Positions 35,762 through 48,963 of a stretch of DNA of 64,000 nucleotides are shown piece after piece (positions within the stretch are counted from its first letter, which is position 1; the number at the start of each line of letters is the position of its first letter). Origin of the DNA: Hippasteria phrygiana (Eukaryota; Echinodermata; Asteroidea; Valvatida; Goniasteridae); assembly GCA_037893225.1 (NCBI GenBank), contig JAZGUH010000326.1, positions 1,178,001 through 1,242,000 of the forward strand, given 5' to 3'. A model generated the notes under the pieces. It did not search any database and was not told the DNA's origin. It saw nothing but the letters and a program-made list of their open reading frames with translations. A program made the position numbers and the translations under genes.

Positions 35762-38542
35762 TTGTGGAGAAAATTCAAACCTCGCAATGTTTATTTTCTT
35801 TCCGGCCAACATCTGTGTACATATTACCGTCTATTTATTGCTCCATGCATGTCAAATTCCCTGGGGTATGGACTTGCTTTATTCATTCATAATTGCATGA
35901 AATATCAACCAAATGCAGTAATTGTGACATGTATGGATAGCTTAGATCTGGCGCTACATGTTGCAATCATCGGCGGCTTCTTAGAGTTAAAACTTGTGGA
36001 GAAAATTCAAACCTCGCAATGTTTATTTTCTTTCCGGCCAACATCTGTGTACCTGTTACCGTCTATTTATTGCTCTATGCATGTCAAATTCCCTGGGGTA
36101 TGGACTTGCTTTACTCATTCATAATTGCATGAAATATCAACCAAATTCAGTAATTTTGACATGTATGGATAGCTTAGATCTGGCGCTACATGTTGTAATT
36201 ATCGGCGGCTTCTTAGAGTTAAAACTTGTGGAGAAAATTCAAACCTCGCAATGTTTATTTTCTTTCCGGCCAACATCTGTGTACATATTACCGTCTATTT
36301 ATTGCTCCATGCATGTCAAATTCCCTAGGGTATGGACTTGCTTTATTCATTCATAATTGCATGAAATATCAACCAAATGCAGTAATTTTGACATGTATGG
36401 ATAGCTTAGATCTGGCGCTACATGTTGCAATCATCGGCGGCTTCTTAGAGTTAAAACTTGTGGAGAAAATTCAAACCTCGCAATGTTTATTTTCTTTCCG
36501 GCCAACATCTGTGTACATATTACCGTCTATTTATTGCTCCATGCATGTCAAATTCCCTGGGGTATGGACTTGCTTTACTCATTCATAATTGCATGAAATA
36601 TAAACCAAATGCAGTAATTTTGACATGTATGGATAGCTTAGATCTGGCGCTACATTTTGCAATCATCGGCGGCTTCTTAGAGTTAAAACTTGTGGAGAAA
36701 ATTCAAACCTCGCAATGTTTATTTTCTTTCCGGCCAACATCTGTGTACATGTTACCGTCTATTTATTGCTCCATGCATGTCAAATTCCCTGGGGTATGGA
36801 CTTGCTTTACTCATTCATAATTGCATGACATATCAACCAAATACAGTAATTTTGACATGTATGGATAGCTTAGATCTGGCGCTACATGTTGCAATTATCG
36901 GCGGATTCTTAGAGTTAACACTTGTGGAGAAAATTCAAACCTCGCAATGTTTATTTTCTTTCCGGCCAACATCTGTGTACATATTACCGTCTATTTATTG
37001 CTCCATGCATGTCAAATTCCCTGGGGTATGGACTTGCTTTACTCATTCATAATTGCATGAAATATAAACCAAATTCAGTAATTTTGACATGTATGGATAG
37101 CTTAGATCTGGCGCTACATGTTGCAATTATCGGCGGCTTCTTAGAGTTAAAACTTGTGGAGAAAATTCAAACCTCGCAATGTTTATTTTCTTTCCGGCCA
37201 ACATCTGTGTACATATTACCGTCTATTTATTGCTCCATGCATGTCAAATTCCCTAGGGTATGGACTTGCTTTATTCATTCATAATTGCATGAAATATCAA
37301 CCAAATGCAGTGATTTTGACATGTATGGATAGCTTAGATCTGGCGCTACATGTTGCAATCATCGGCGGCTTCTTAGAGTTAAAACTTGTGGAGAAAATTC
37401 AAACCTCGCAATGTTTATTTTCTTTCCGGCCAACATCTGTACATGTTACCGTCTATTTATTGCTCCATGCATGTCAAATTCCCTAGGGTATGACTTGCTT
37501 TACTCATTCATAATTGCATGAAATATAAACCAAATACAGTAATTTTGACATGTATGGATAGCTTAGATCTGGCGCTACATGTTGCAATTATCGGCGGCTT
37601 CTTAGAGTTAAAACTTGTGGAGAAAATTCAAACCTCGCAATGTTTATTTTCTTTCCGGCCAACATCTGTGTACCTGTTACCGTCTATTTATTGCTCCATG
37701 CATGTCAAATTCCCTGGGGTATAGACTTGCTTTACTGATTCATAATTGCATGAAATATAAACCAAATGCAGTAATTTTGACATGTATGGATAGCTTAGAT
37801 CTGGCGCTACATGTTGCAATCATCGGCGGCTTCTTAGAGTTAAAACTTGTGGAGAAAATTCAAACCTCGCAATGTTTATTTTCTTTCCGGCCAACATCTG
37901 TGTACATGTTACCGTCTATTTATTGCTCCATGCATGTCAAATTCCCTGGGGTATGGACTTGCTTTACTCATTCATAATTGCATGAAATATAAACCAAATA
38001 CAGTAATTTTGACATGTATGGATAGCTTAGATCTGGCGCTACATGTTGCAATTATCGGCGGCTTCTTAGAGTTAACACTTGTGGAGAAAATTCAAACCTC
38101 GCAATGTTTATTTTCTTTCCGGCCAACATCTATGTACATATTACCGTCTATTTATTGCTCCATGCATGTCAAATTCCCTGGGGTATGGACTTGCTTTACT
38201 CATTCATAATTGCATGAAATATAAACCAAATACAGTAATTTTGACATGTATGGATAGCTTAGATCTGGCGCTACATGTTGCAATCATCGGCGTCTTCTTA
38301 GAGTTAAAACTTGTGGAGAAAATTCAAACCTCGCAATGTTTATTTTCTTTCCGGCCAACATCTGTGTACCTGTTACCGTCTATTTATTGCTCTATGCATG
38401 TCAAATTCCCTGGGGTATGGACTTGCTTTACTCATTCATAATTGCATGAAATATAAACCAAATACAGTAATTTTGACATGTATGGATAGCTTAGATCTGG
38501 CGCTACATGTTGCAATCATCGGCGGCTTCTTAGAGTTAACAC
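35762..38542. repeat. 12-mer higher-order repeat F, copy 1 (2781 bp)
   Basis: Twelve monomers run from 35762 to 38311. AATTGTGAC near 35922 recurs 2781 bp later near 38703, and the order matches 38543 onward for about 2 kb. One 229-bp unit lies at 37386. Private changes here are CATTTTGC near 36654, CATGACATATC near 36826, GGCGGATTC near 36901, GTGATTTTG near 37310 and GTATAGAC near 37720. GGCGTCTTC near 38290 recurs only near 50102. Confidence 0.88.
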
Positions 38543-41320
38543 TTGTGGAGAAAATTCAAACCTCGCAATGTTTATTTTCTTTCCGGCCAACATCTGTGTA
38601 CATATTACCGTCTATTTATTGCTCCATGCATGTCAAATTCCCTGGGGTATGGACTTGCTTTATTCATTCATAATTGCATGAAATATCAACCAAATGCAGT
38701 AATTGTGACATGTATGGATAGCTTAGATCTGGCGCTACATGTTGCAATCATCGGCGGCTTCTTAGAGTTAAAACTTGTGGAGAAAATTCAAACCTCGCAA
38801 TGTTTATTTTCTTTCCGGCCAACATCTGTGTACCTGTTACCGTCTATTTATTGCTCTATGCATGTCAAATTCCCTGGGGTATGGACTTGCTTTACTCATT
38901 CATAATTGCATGAAATATCAACCAAATTCAGTAATTTTGACATGTATGGATAGCTTAGATCTGGCGCTACATGTTGTAATTATCGGCGGCTTCTTAGAGT
39001 TAAAACTTGTGGAGAAAATTCAAACCTCGCAATGTTTATTTTCTTTCCGGCCAACATTTGTGTACATATTACCGTCTATTTATTGCTCCATGCATGTCAA
39101 ATTCCCTAGGGTATGGACTTGCTTTATTCATTCATAATTGCATGAAATATCAACCAAATGCAGTAATTTTGACATGTATGGATAGCTTAGATCTGGCGCT
39201 ACATGTTGCAATCATCGGCGGCTTCTTAGAGTTAAAACTTGTGGAGAAAATTCAAACCTCGCAATGTTTATTTTCTTTCCGGCCAACATCTGTGTACATA
39301 TTACCGTCTATTTATTGCTCCATGCATGTCAAATTCCCTGGGGTATGGACTTGCTTTACTCATTCATAATTGCATGAAATATAAACCAAATGCAGTAATT
39401 TTGACATGTATGGATAGCTTAGATCTGGCGCTACATGTTGCAATCATCGGCGGCTTCTTAGAGTTAAAACTTGTGGAGAAAATTCAAACCTCGCAATGTT
39501 TATTTTCTTTCCGGCCAACATCTGTGTACATGTTACCGTCTATTTATTGCTCCATGCATGTCAAATTCCCTGGGGTATGGACTTGCTTTACTCATTCATA
39601 ATTGCATGAAATATCAACCAAATACAGTAATTTTGACATGTATGGATAGCTTAGATCTGGCGCTACATGTTGCAATTATCGGCGGCTTCTTAGAGTTAAC
39701 ACTTGTGGAGAAAATTCAAACCTCGCAATGTTTATTTTCTTTCCGGCCAACATCTGTGTACATATTACCGTCTATTTATTGCTCCATGCATGTCAAATTC
39801 CCTGGGGTATGGACTTGCTTTACTCATTCATAATTGCATGAAATATAAACCAAATTCAGTAATTTTGACATGTATGGATAGCTTAGATCTGGCGCTACAT
39901 GTTGCAATTATCGGCGGCTTCTTAGAGTTAAAACTTGTGGAGAAAATTCAAACCTCGCAATGTTTATTTTCTTTCCGGCCAACATCTGTGTACATATTAC
40001 CGTCTATTTATTGCTCCATGCATGTCAAATTCCCTAGGGTATGGACTTGCTTTATTCATTCATAATTGCATGAAATATCAACCAAATGCAGTAATTTTGA
40101 CATGTATGGATAGCTTAGATCTGGCGCTACATGTTGCAATCATCGGCGGCTTCTTAGAGTTAAAACTTGTGGAGAAAATTCAAACCTCGCAATGTTTATT
40201 TTCTTTCCGGCCAACATCTGTACATGTTACCGTCTATTTATTGCTCCATGCATGTCAAATTCCCTAGGGTATGACTTGCTTTACTCATTCATAATTGCAT
40301 GAAATATAAACCAAATACAGTAATTTTGACATGTATGGATAGCTTAGATCTGGCGCTACATGTTGCAATTATCGGCGGCTTCTTAGAGTTAAAACTTGTG
40401 GAGAAAATTCAAACCTCGCAATGTTTATTTTCTTTCCGGCCAACATCTGTGTACCTGTTACCGTCTATTTATTGCTCCATGCATGTCAAATTCCCTGGGG
40501 TATGGACTTGCTTTACTCATTCATAATTGCATGAAATATCAACCAAATACAGTAATTTTGACATGTATGGATAGCTTAGATCTGGCGCTACATGTTGCAA
40601 TTATCGGCGGCTTCTTAGAGTTAACACTTGTGGAGAAAATTCAAACCTCGCAATGTTTATTTTCTTTCCGGCCAACATCTGTGTACATATTACCGTCTAT
40701 TTATTGCTCCATGCATGTCAAATTCCCTGGGGTATGGACTTGCTTTACTCATTCATAATTGCATGAAATATAAACCAAATTCAGTAATTTTGACATGTAT
40801 GGATAGCTTAGATCTGGCGCTACATGTTGCAATTATCGGCGGCTTCTTAGAGTTAAAACTTGTGGAGAAAATTCAAACCTCGCAATGTTTATTTTCTTTC
40901 CGGCCAACATCTGTGTACATATTACCGTCTATTTATTGCTCCATGCATGTCAAATTCCCTTGGGTATGGACTTGCTTTATTCATTCATAATTGCATGAAA
41001 TATCAACCAAATGCAGTAATTTTGACATGTATGGATAGCTTAGATCTGGCGCTACATGTTGCAATCATCGGCGGCTTCTTAGAGTTAAAACTTGTGGAGA
41101 AAATTCAAACCTCGCAATGTTTATTTTCTTTCCGGCCAACATCTGTACATGTTACCGTCTATTTATTGCTCCATGCATGTCAAATTCCCTAGGGTATGAC
41201 TTGCTTTACTCATTCATAATTGCATGAAATATAAACCAAATACAGTAATTTTGACATGTATGGATAGCTTAGATCTGGCGCTACATGTTGCAATTATCGG
41301 CGGCTTCTTAGAGTTAAAAC
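38543..41320. repeat. 12-monomer block, partial copy 2 of repeat F
   Basis: Twelve monomers (2778 bp) run from 38543 to 41092. The first part, to about 40.5 kb, repeats 35762-37740 at an offset of 2781 bp. The order then departs because a 4-mer is duplicated. Two 229-bp units lie at 40167 and 41092. A private CATTTGTG lies near 39056. Confidence 0.88.
39935..40859. repeat. 4-mer higher-order repeat G (925 bp), nested in repeat F
   Basis: Monomers start at 39935, 40167, 40396 and 40628 (232+229+232+232). The first two types recur at 40860 and 41092, and the last matches 39703, so a 925-bp period spans roughly 39.6-41.4 kb. The copy at 40860 has a private CCTTGGG near 40959. Confidence 0.88.
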
Positions 41321-42480
41321 TTGTGGAGAAAATTCAAACCTCGCAATGTTTATTTTCTTTCCGGCCAACATCTGTGTACCTGTTACCGTCTATTTATTGC
41401 TCCATGCATGTCAAATTCCCTGGGGTATGGACTTGCTTTACTGATTCATAATTGCATGAAATATAAACCAAATGCAGTAATTTTGACATGTATGGATAGC
41501 TTAGATCTGGCGCTACATGTTGCAATCATCGGCGGCTTCTTAGAGTTAAAACTTGTGGAGAAAATTCAAACCTCGCAATGTTTATTTTCTTTCCGGCCAA
41601 CATCTGTGTACATGTTACCGTCTATTTATTGCTCCATGCATGTCAAATTCCCTGGGGTATGGACTTGCTTTACTCATTCATAATTGCATGAAATATAAAC
41701 CAAATACAGTAATTTTAACATGTATGGATAGCTTAGATCTGGCGCTACATGTTGCAATTATCGGCGGCTTATTAGAGTTAAAACTTGTGGAGAAAATTCA
41801 AACCTCGCAATGTTTATTTTCTTTCCGGCCAACATCTGTGTACCTGTTACCGTCTATTTATTGCTCCATGCATGTCAAATTCCCTGGGGTATGGACTTGC
41901 TTTACTCATTCATAATTGCATGAAATATAAACCAAATGCAGTAATTTTGACATGTATGGATAGCTTAGATCTGGCGCTACATGTTGCAATGATCGGCGGC
42001 TTCTTAGAGTTAAAACTTGTGGAGAAAATTCAAACCTCGCAATGTTTATTTTCTTTCCGGCCAACATCTGTGTACATGTTACCGTCTATTTATTGCTCCA
42101 TGCATGTCAAATTCCCTGGGGTATGGACTTGCTTTACTCATTCATAATTGCATGAAATATAAACCAAATACAGTAATTTTGACATGTATGGATAGCTTAG
42201 ATCTGGCGCTACATGTTGCAATTATCGGCGGCTTCTTAGAGTTAACACTTGTGGAGAAAATTCAAACCTCGCAATGTTTATTTTCTTTCCGGCCAACATC
42301 TGTGTACATATTACCGTCTATTTATTGCTCCATGCATGTCAAATTCCCTGGGGTATGGACTTGCTTTACTCATTCATAATTGCATGAAATATAAACCAAA
42401 TTCAGTAATTTTGACATGTATGGATAGCTTAGATCTGGCGCTACATGTTGCAATTATCGGCGGCTTCTTAGAGTTAAAAC
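41321..42480. repeat. Five full-length monomers linking repeats F and H
   Basis: Monomers start at 41321, 41553, 41785, 42017 and 42249, and all are 232 bp. Markers are TACTGATTC near 41440 (also near 37734), a private TTTTAACATG near 41714, and a private CAATGATC near 41987. Confidence 0.86.
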
Positions 42481-44562
42481 TTGTGGAGAAAATTCAAACC
42501 TCGCAATGTTTATTTTCTTTCCGGCCAACATCTGTGTACATATTACCGTCTATTTATTGCTCCATGCATGTCAAATTCCCTAGGGTATGGACTTGCTTTA
42601 TTCATTCATAATTGCATGAAATATCAACCAAATGCAGTAATTTTGACATGTATGGATAGCTTAGATCTGGCGCTACATGTTGCAATCATCGGCGGCTTCT
42701 TAGAGTTAAAACTTGTGGAGAAAATTCAAACCTCGCAATGTTTATTTTCTTTCCGGCCAACATCTGTACATGTTACCGTCTATTTATTGCTCCATGCATG
42801 TCAAATTCCCAAGGGTATGACTTGCTTTACTCATTCATAATTGCATGAAATATAAACCAAATACAGTAATTTTGACATGTATGGATAGCTTAGATCTGGC
42901 GCTACATGTTGCAATTATCGGCGGCTTCTTAGAATTAAAACTTGTGGAGAAAATTCAAACCTCGCAATGTTTATTTTCTTTCCGGCCAACATCTGTGTAC
43001 CTGTTACCGTCTATTTATTGCTCCATGCATGTCAAATTCCCTGGGGTATGGACTTGCTTTACTCATTCATAATTGCATGAAATATAAACCAAATGCAGTA
43101 ATTTTGACATGTATGGATAGCTTAGATCTGGCGCTACATGTTGCAATCATCGGCGGCTTCTTAGAGTTAAAACTTGTGGAGAAAATTCAAACCTCGCAAT
43201 GTTTATTTTCTTTCCGGCCAACATCTGTGTACATGTTACCGTCTATTTATTGCTCCATACATGTCAAATTCCCTGGGGTATGGACTTGCTTTACTCATTC
43301 ATAATTGCATGAAATATAAACCAAATACAGTAATTTTGACATGTATGGATAGCTTAGATCTGGCGCTACATGTTGCAATTATCGGCGGCTTATTAGAGTT
43401 AAAACTTGTGGAGAAAATTCAAACCTCGCAATGTTTATTTTCTTTCCGGCCAACATCTGTGTACCTGTTACCGTCTATTTATTGCTCCATGCATGTCAAA
43501 TTCCCTGGGGTATGGACTTGCTTTACTCATTCATAATTGCATGAAATATAAACCAAATGCAGTAATTTTGACATGTATGGATAGCTTAGATCTGGCGCTA
43601 CATGTTGCAATTATCGGCGGCTTCTTAGAGTTAACACTTGTGGAGAAAATTCAAACCTCGCAATGTTTATTTTCTTTCCGGCCAACATCTGTGTACATAT
43701 TACCGTCTATTTATTGCTCCATGCATGTCAAATTCCCTGGGGTATGGACTTGCTTTACTCATTCATAATTGCATGAAATATCAACCAAATTCAGTAATTT
43801 TGACATGTATGGATAGCTTAGATCTGGCGCTACATGTTGCAATTATCGGCGGCTTCTTAGAGTTAAAACTTGTGGAGAAAATTCAAACCTCGCAATGTTT
43901 ATTTTCTTTCCGGCCAACATCTGTGTACATATTACCGTCTATTTATTGCTCCATGCATGTCAAATTCCCTAGGGTATTGACTTGCTTTATTCATTCATAA
44001 TTGCATGAAATATCAACCAAATGCAGTAATTTTGACATGTATGGATAGCTTAGATCTGGCGCTACATGTTGCAATCATCGGCGGCTTCTTAGAGTTAAAA
44101 CTTGTGGAGAAAATTCAAACCTCGCAATGTTTATTTTCTTTCCGGCCAACATCTGTACATGTTACCGTCTATTTATTGCTCCATGCATGTCAAATTCCCT
44201 AGGGTATGACTTGCTTTACTCATTCATAATTGCATGAAATATAAACCAAATACAGTAATTTTGACATGTATGGATAGCTTAGATCTGGCGCTACATGTTG
44301 CAATTATCGGCGGCTTCTTAGAGTTAAAACTTGTGGAGAAAATTCAAACCTCGCAATGTTTATTTTCTTTCCGGCCAACATCTGTGTACTTGTTACCGTC
44401 TATTTATTGCTCCATGCATGTCAAATTCCCCGGGGTATGGACTTGCTTTACTCATTCATAATTGCATGAAATATAAACCAAATTCAGTAATTTTGACATG
44501 TATGGATAGCTTAGATCTGGCGCTACATGTTGCAATTATCGGCGGCTTCTTAGAGTTAAAAC
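42481..44562. repeat. 9-mer higher-order repeat H, copy 1 (2082 bp)
   Basis: Monomers start at 42481, 42713, 42942, 43174, 43406, 43638, 43870, 44102 and 44331. Seven are 232 bp and two are 229 bp, which sums to 2082. Rare variants shared with the next copy are CCCAAGGG near 42808, TTAGAATT near 42929, CCATACATG near 43256, GTATTGAC near 43975 and TACTTGTT near 44387. CCCCGGGG at 44428-44435 is not in the partner. Confidence 0.94.
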
Positions 44563-46644
44563 TTGTGGAGAAAATTCAAACCTCGCAATGTTTATTTTCT
44601 TTCCGGCCAACATCTGTGTACATATTACCGTCTATTTATTGCTCCATGCATGTCAAATTCCCTAGGGTATGGACTTGCTTTATTCATTCATAATTGCATG
44701 AAATATCAACCAAATGCAGTAATTTTGACATGTATGGATAGCTTAGATCTGGCGCTACATGTTGCAATCATCGGCGGCTTCTTAGAGTTAAAACTTGTGG
44801 AGAAAATTCAAACCTCGCAATGTTTATTTTCTTTCCGGCCAACATCTGTACATGTTACCGTCTATTTATTGCTCCATGCATGTCAAATTCCCAAGGGTAT
44901 GACTTGCTTTACTCATTCATAATTGCATGAAATATAAACCAAATACAGTAATTTTGACATGTATGGATAGCTTAGATCTGGCGCTACATGTTGCAATTAT
45001 CGGCGGCTTCTTAGAATTAAAACTTGTGGAGAAAATTCAAACCTCGCAATGTTTATTTTCTTTCCGGCCAACATCTGTGTACCTGTTACCGTCTATTTAT
45101 TGCTCCATGCATGTCAAATTCCCTGGGGTATGGACTTGCTTTACTCATTCATAATTGCATGAAATATAAACCAAATGCAGTAATTTTGACATGTATGGAT
45201 AGCTTAGATCTGGCGCTACATGTTGCAATCATCGGCGGCTTCTTAGAGTTAAAACTTGTGGAGAAAATTCAAACCTCGCAATGTTTATTTTCTTTCCGGC
45301 CAACATCTGTGTACATGTTACCGTCTATTTATTGCTCCATACATGTCAAATTCCCTGGGGTATGGACTTGCTTTACTCATTCATAATTGCATGAAATATA
45401 AACCAAATACAGTAATTTTGACATGTATGGATAGCTTAGATCTGGCGCTACATGTTGCAATTATCGGCGGCTTATTAGAGTTAAAACTTGTGGAGAAAAT
45501 TCAAACCTCGCAATGTTTATTTTCTTTCCGGCCAACATCTGTGTACCTGTTACCGTCTATTTATTGCTCCATGCATGTCAAATTCCCTGGGGTATGGACT
45601 TGCTTTACTCATTCATAATTGCATGAAATATAAACCAAATGCAGTAATTTTGACATGTATGGATAGCTTAGATCTGGCGCTACATGTTGCAATTATCGGC
45701 GGCTTCTTAGAGTTAACACTTGTGGAGAAAATTCAAACCTCGCAATGTTTATTTTCTTTCCGGCCAACATCTGTGTACATATTACCGTCTATTTATTGCT
45801 CCATGCATGTCAAATTCCCTGGGGTATGGACTTGCTTTACTCATTCATAATTGCATGAAATATCAACCAAATTCAGTAATTTTGACATGTATGGATAGCT
45901 TAGATCTGGCGCTACATGTTGCAATTATCGGCGGCTTCTTAGAGTTAAAACTTGTGGAGAAAATTCAAACCTCGCAATGTTTATTTTCTTTCCGGCCAAC
46001 ATCTGTGTACATATTACCGTCTATTTATTGCTCCATGCATGTCAAATTCCCTAGGGTATTGACTTGCTTTATTCATTCATAATTGCATGAAATATCAACC
46101 AAATGCAGTAATTTTGACATGTATGGATAGCTTAGATCTGGCGCTACATGTTGCAATCATCGGCGGCTTCTTAGAGTTAAAACTTGTGGAGAAAATTCAA
46201 ACCTCGCAATGTTTATTTTCTTTCCGGCCAACATCTGTACATGTTACCGTCTATTTATTGCTCCATGCATGTCAAATTCCCTAGGGTATGACTTGCTTTA
46301 CTCATTCATAATTGCATGAAATATAAACCAAATACAGTAATTTTGACATGTATGGATAGCTTAGATCTGGCGCTACATGTTGCAATTATCGGCGGCTTCT
46401 TAGAGTTAAAACTTGTGGAGAAAATTCAAACCTCGCAATGTTTATTTTCTTTCCGGCCAACATCTGTGTACTTGTTACCGTCTATTTATTGCTCCATGCA
46501 TGTCAAATTCCCTGGGGTATGGACTTGCTTTACTCATTCATAATTGCATGAAATATAAACCAAATGCAGTAATTTTGACATGTATGGATAGCTTAGATCT
46601 GGCGCTACATGTTGCAATCATCGGCGGCTTCTTAGAGTTAAAAC
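44563..46644. repeat. 9-mer higher-order repeat H, copy 2 (2082 bp)
   Basis: Monomers start at 44563, 44795, 45024, 45256, 45488, 45720, 45952, 46184 and 46413. The same five rare variants recur 2082 bp downstream, near 44890, 45011, 45338, 46057 and 46469. The order diverges inside the last monomer, which reads CCCTGGGG and then AATGCAG instead of AATTCAG. Confidence 0.94.
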
Positions 46645-47108
46645 TTGTGGAGAAAATTCAAACCTCGCAATGTTTATTTTCTTTCCGGCCAACATCTGTG
46701 TACATGTTACCGTCTATTTATTGCTCCATGCATGTCAAATTCCCTGGGGTATGGACTTGCTTTACTCATTCATAATTGCATGAAATATAAACCAAATACA
46801 GTAATTTTGACATGTATGGATAGCTTAGATCTGGCGCTACATGTTGCAATTATCGGCGGCTTCTTAGAGTTAACACTTGTGGAGAAAATTCAAACCTCGC
46901 AATGTTTATTTTCTTTCCGGCCAACATCTGTGTACATATTACCGTCTATTTATTGCTCCATGCATGTCAAATTCCCTGGGGTATGGACTTGCTTTACTCA
47001 TTCATAATTGCATGAAATATAAACCAAATACAGTAATTTTGACATGTATGGATAGCTTAGATCTGGCGCTACATGTTGCAATCATCGGCGGCTTCTTAGA
47101 GTTAAAAC
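46645..47108. repeat. Two linking monomers
   Basis: Monomers at 46645 and 46877 are common full-length types. They form the transition from repeat H to the right-hand family that carries CTCTATG and GCATACATG. Confidence 0.84.
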
Positions 47109-48963
47109 TTGTGGAGAAAATTCAAACCTCGCAATGTTTATTTTCTTTCCGGCCAACATCTGTGTACCTGTTACCGTCTATTTATTGCTCTATGCATGTC
47201 AAATTCCCTGGGGTATGGACTTGCTTTACTCATTCATAATTGCATGAAATATCAACCAAATTCAGTAATTTTGACATGTATGGATAGCTTAGATCTGGCG
47301 CTACATGTTGTAATTATCGGCGGCTTCTTAGAGTTAAAACTTGTGGAGAAAATTCAAACCTCGCAATGTTTATTTTCTTTCCGGCCAACATCTGTGTACA
47401 TATTACCGTCTATTTATTGCTCCATGCATGTCAAATTCCCTAGGGTATGGACTTGCTTTATTCATTCATAATTGCATGAAATATCAACCAAATGCAGTAA
47501 TTTTGACATGTATGGATAGCTTAGATCTGGCGCTACATGTTGCAATCATCGGCGGCTTCTTAGAGTTAAAACTTGTGGAGAAAATTCAAACCTCGCAATG
47601 TTTATTTTCTTTCCGGCCAACATCTGCATACATGTTACCGTCTATTTATTGCTCCATGCATGTCAAATTCCCTAGGGTATGACTTGCTTTACTCATTCAT
47701 AATTGCATGAAATATAAACCAAATACAGTAATTTTGACATGTATGGATAGCTTAGATCTGGCGCTACATGTTGCAATTATCGGCGGCTTCTTAGAGTTAA
47801 AACTTGTGGAGAAAATTCAAACCTCGCAATGTTTATTTTCTTTCCGGCCAACATCTGTGTACCTGTTACCGTCTATTTATTGCTCCATGCATGTCAAATT
47901 CCCTGGGGTATGGACTTGCTTTACTCATTCATAATTGCATGAAATATAAACCAAATGCAGTAATTTTGACATGTATGGATAGCTTAGATCTGGCGCTACA
48001 TGTTGCAATCATCGGCGGCTTCTTAGAGTTAAAACTTGTGGAGAAAATTCAAACCTCGCAATGTTTATTTTCTTTCCGGCCAACATCTGTGTACATGTTA
48101 CCGTCTATTTATTGCTCCATGCATGTCAAATTCCCTGGGGTATGGACTTGCTTTATTCATTCATAATTGCATGAAATATCAACCAAATGCAGTAATTTTG
48201 ACATGTATGGATAGCTTAGATCTTGCGCTACATGTTGCAATTATCGGCGGCTTCTTAGAGTTAAAACTTGTGGAGAAAATTCAAACCTCGCAATGTTTAT
48301 TTTCTTTCCGGCCAACATCTGTGTACTTGTTACCGTCTATTTATTGCTCCATGCATGTCAAATTCCCTGGGGTATGGACTTGCTTTACTCATTCATAATT
48401 GCATGAAATATAAACCAAATGCAGTAATTTTGACATGTATGGATAGCTTAGATCTGGCGCTACATGTTGCAATCATCGGCGGCTTCTTAGAGTTAAAACT
48501 TGTGGAGAAAATTCAAACCTCGCAATGTTTATTTTCTTTCCGGCCAACATCTGTGTACATGTTACCGTCTATTTATTGCTCCATGCATGTCAAATTCCCT
48601 GGGGTATGGACTTGCTTTACTCATTCATAATTGCATGAAATATAAACCAAATACAGTAATTTTGACATGTATGGATAGCTTAGATCTGGCGCTACATGTT
48701 GCAATTATCGGCGGCTTCTTAGAGTTAACACTTGTGGAGAAAATTCAAACCTCGCAATGTTTATTTTCTTTCCGGCCAACATCTGTGTACATATTACCGT
48801 CTATTTATTGCTCCATGCATGTCAAATTCCCTGGGGTATGGACTTGCTTTACTCATTCATAATTGCATGAAATATAAACCAAATACAGTAATTTTGACAT
48901 GTATGGATAGCTTAGATCTGGCGCTACATGTTGCAATCATCGGCGGCTTCTTAGAGTTAAAAC
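47109..48963. repeat. 8-mer higher-order repeat J (1855 bp)
   Basis: Eight monomers start at 47109, 47341, 47573, 47804, 48036, 48268, 48500 and 48732. The opening unit has CTCTATG (T83), the third has GCATACATG with the 1-bp deletion, and the fifth ends in GATCTTGCG (T189). The same opening order recurs at 48964, 50355 and 53369. The unit at 48268 has TACTTGTT, a variant shared with repeat H. Confidence 0.9.
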
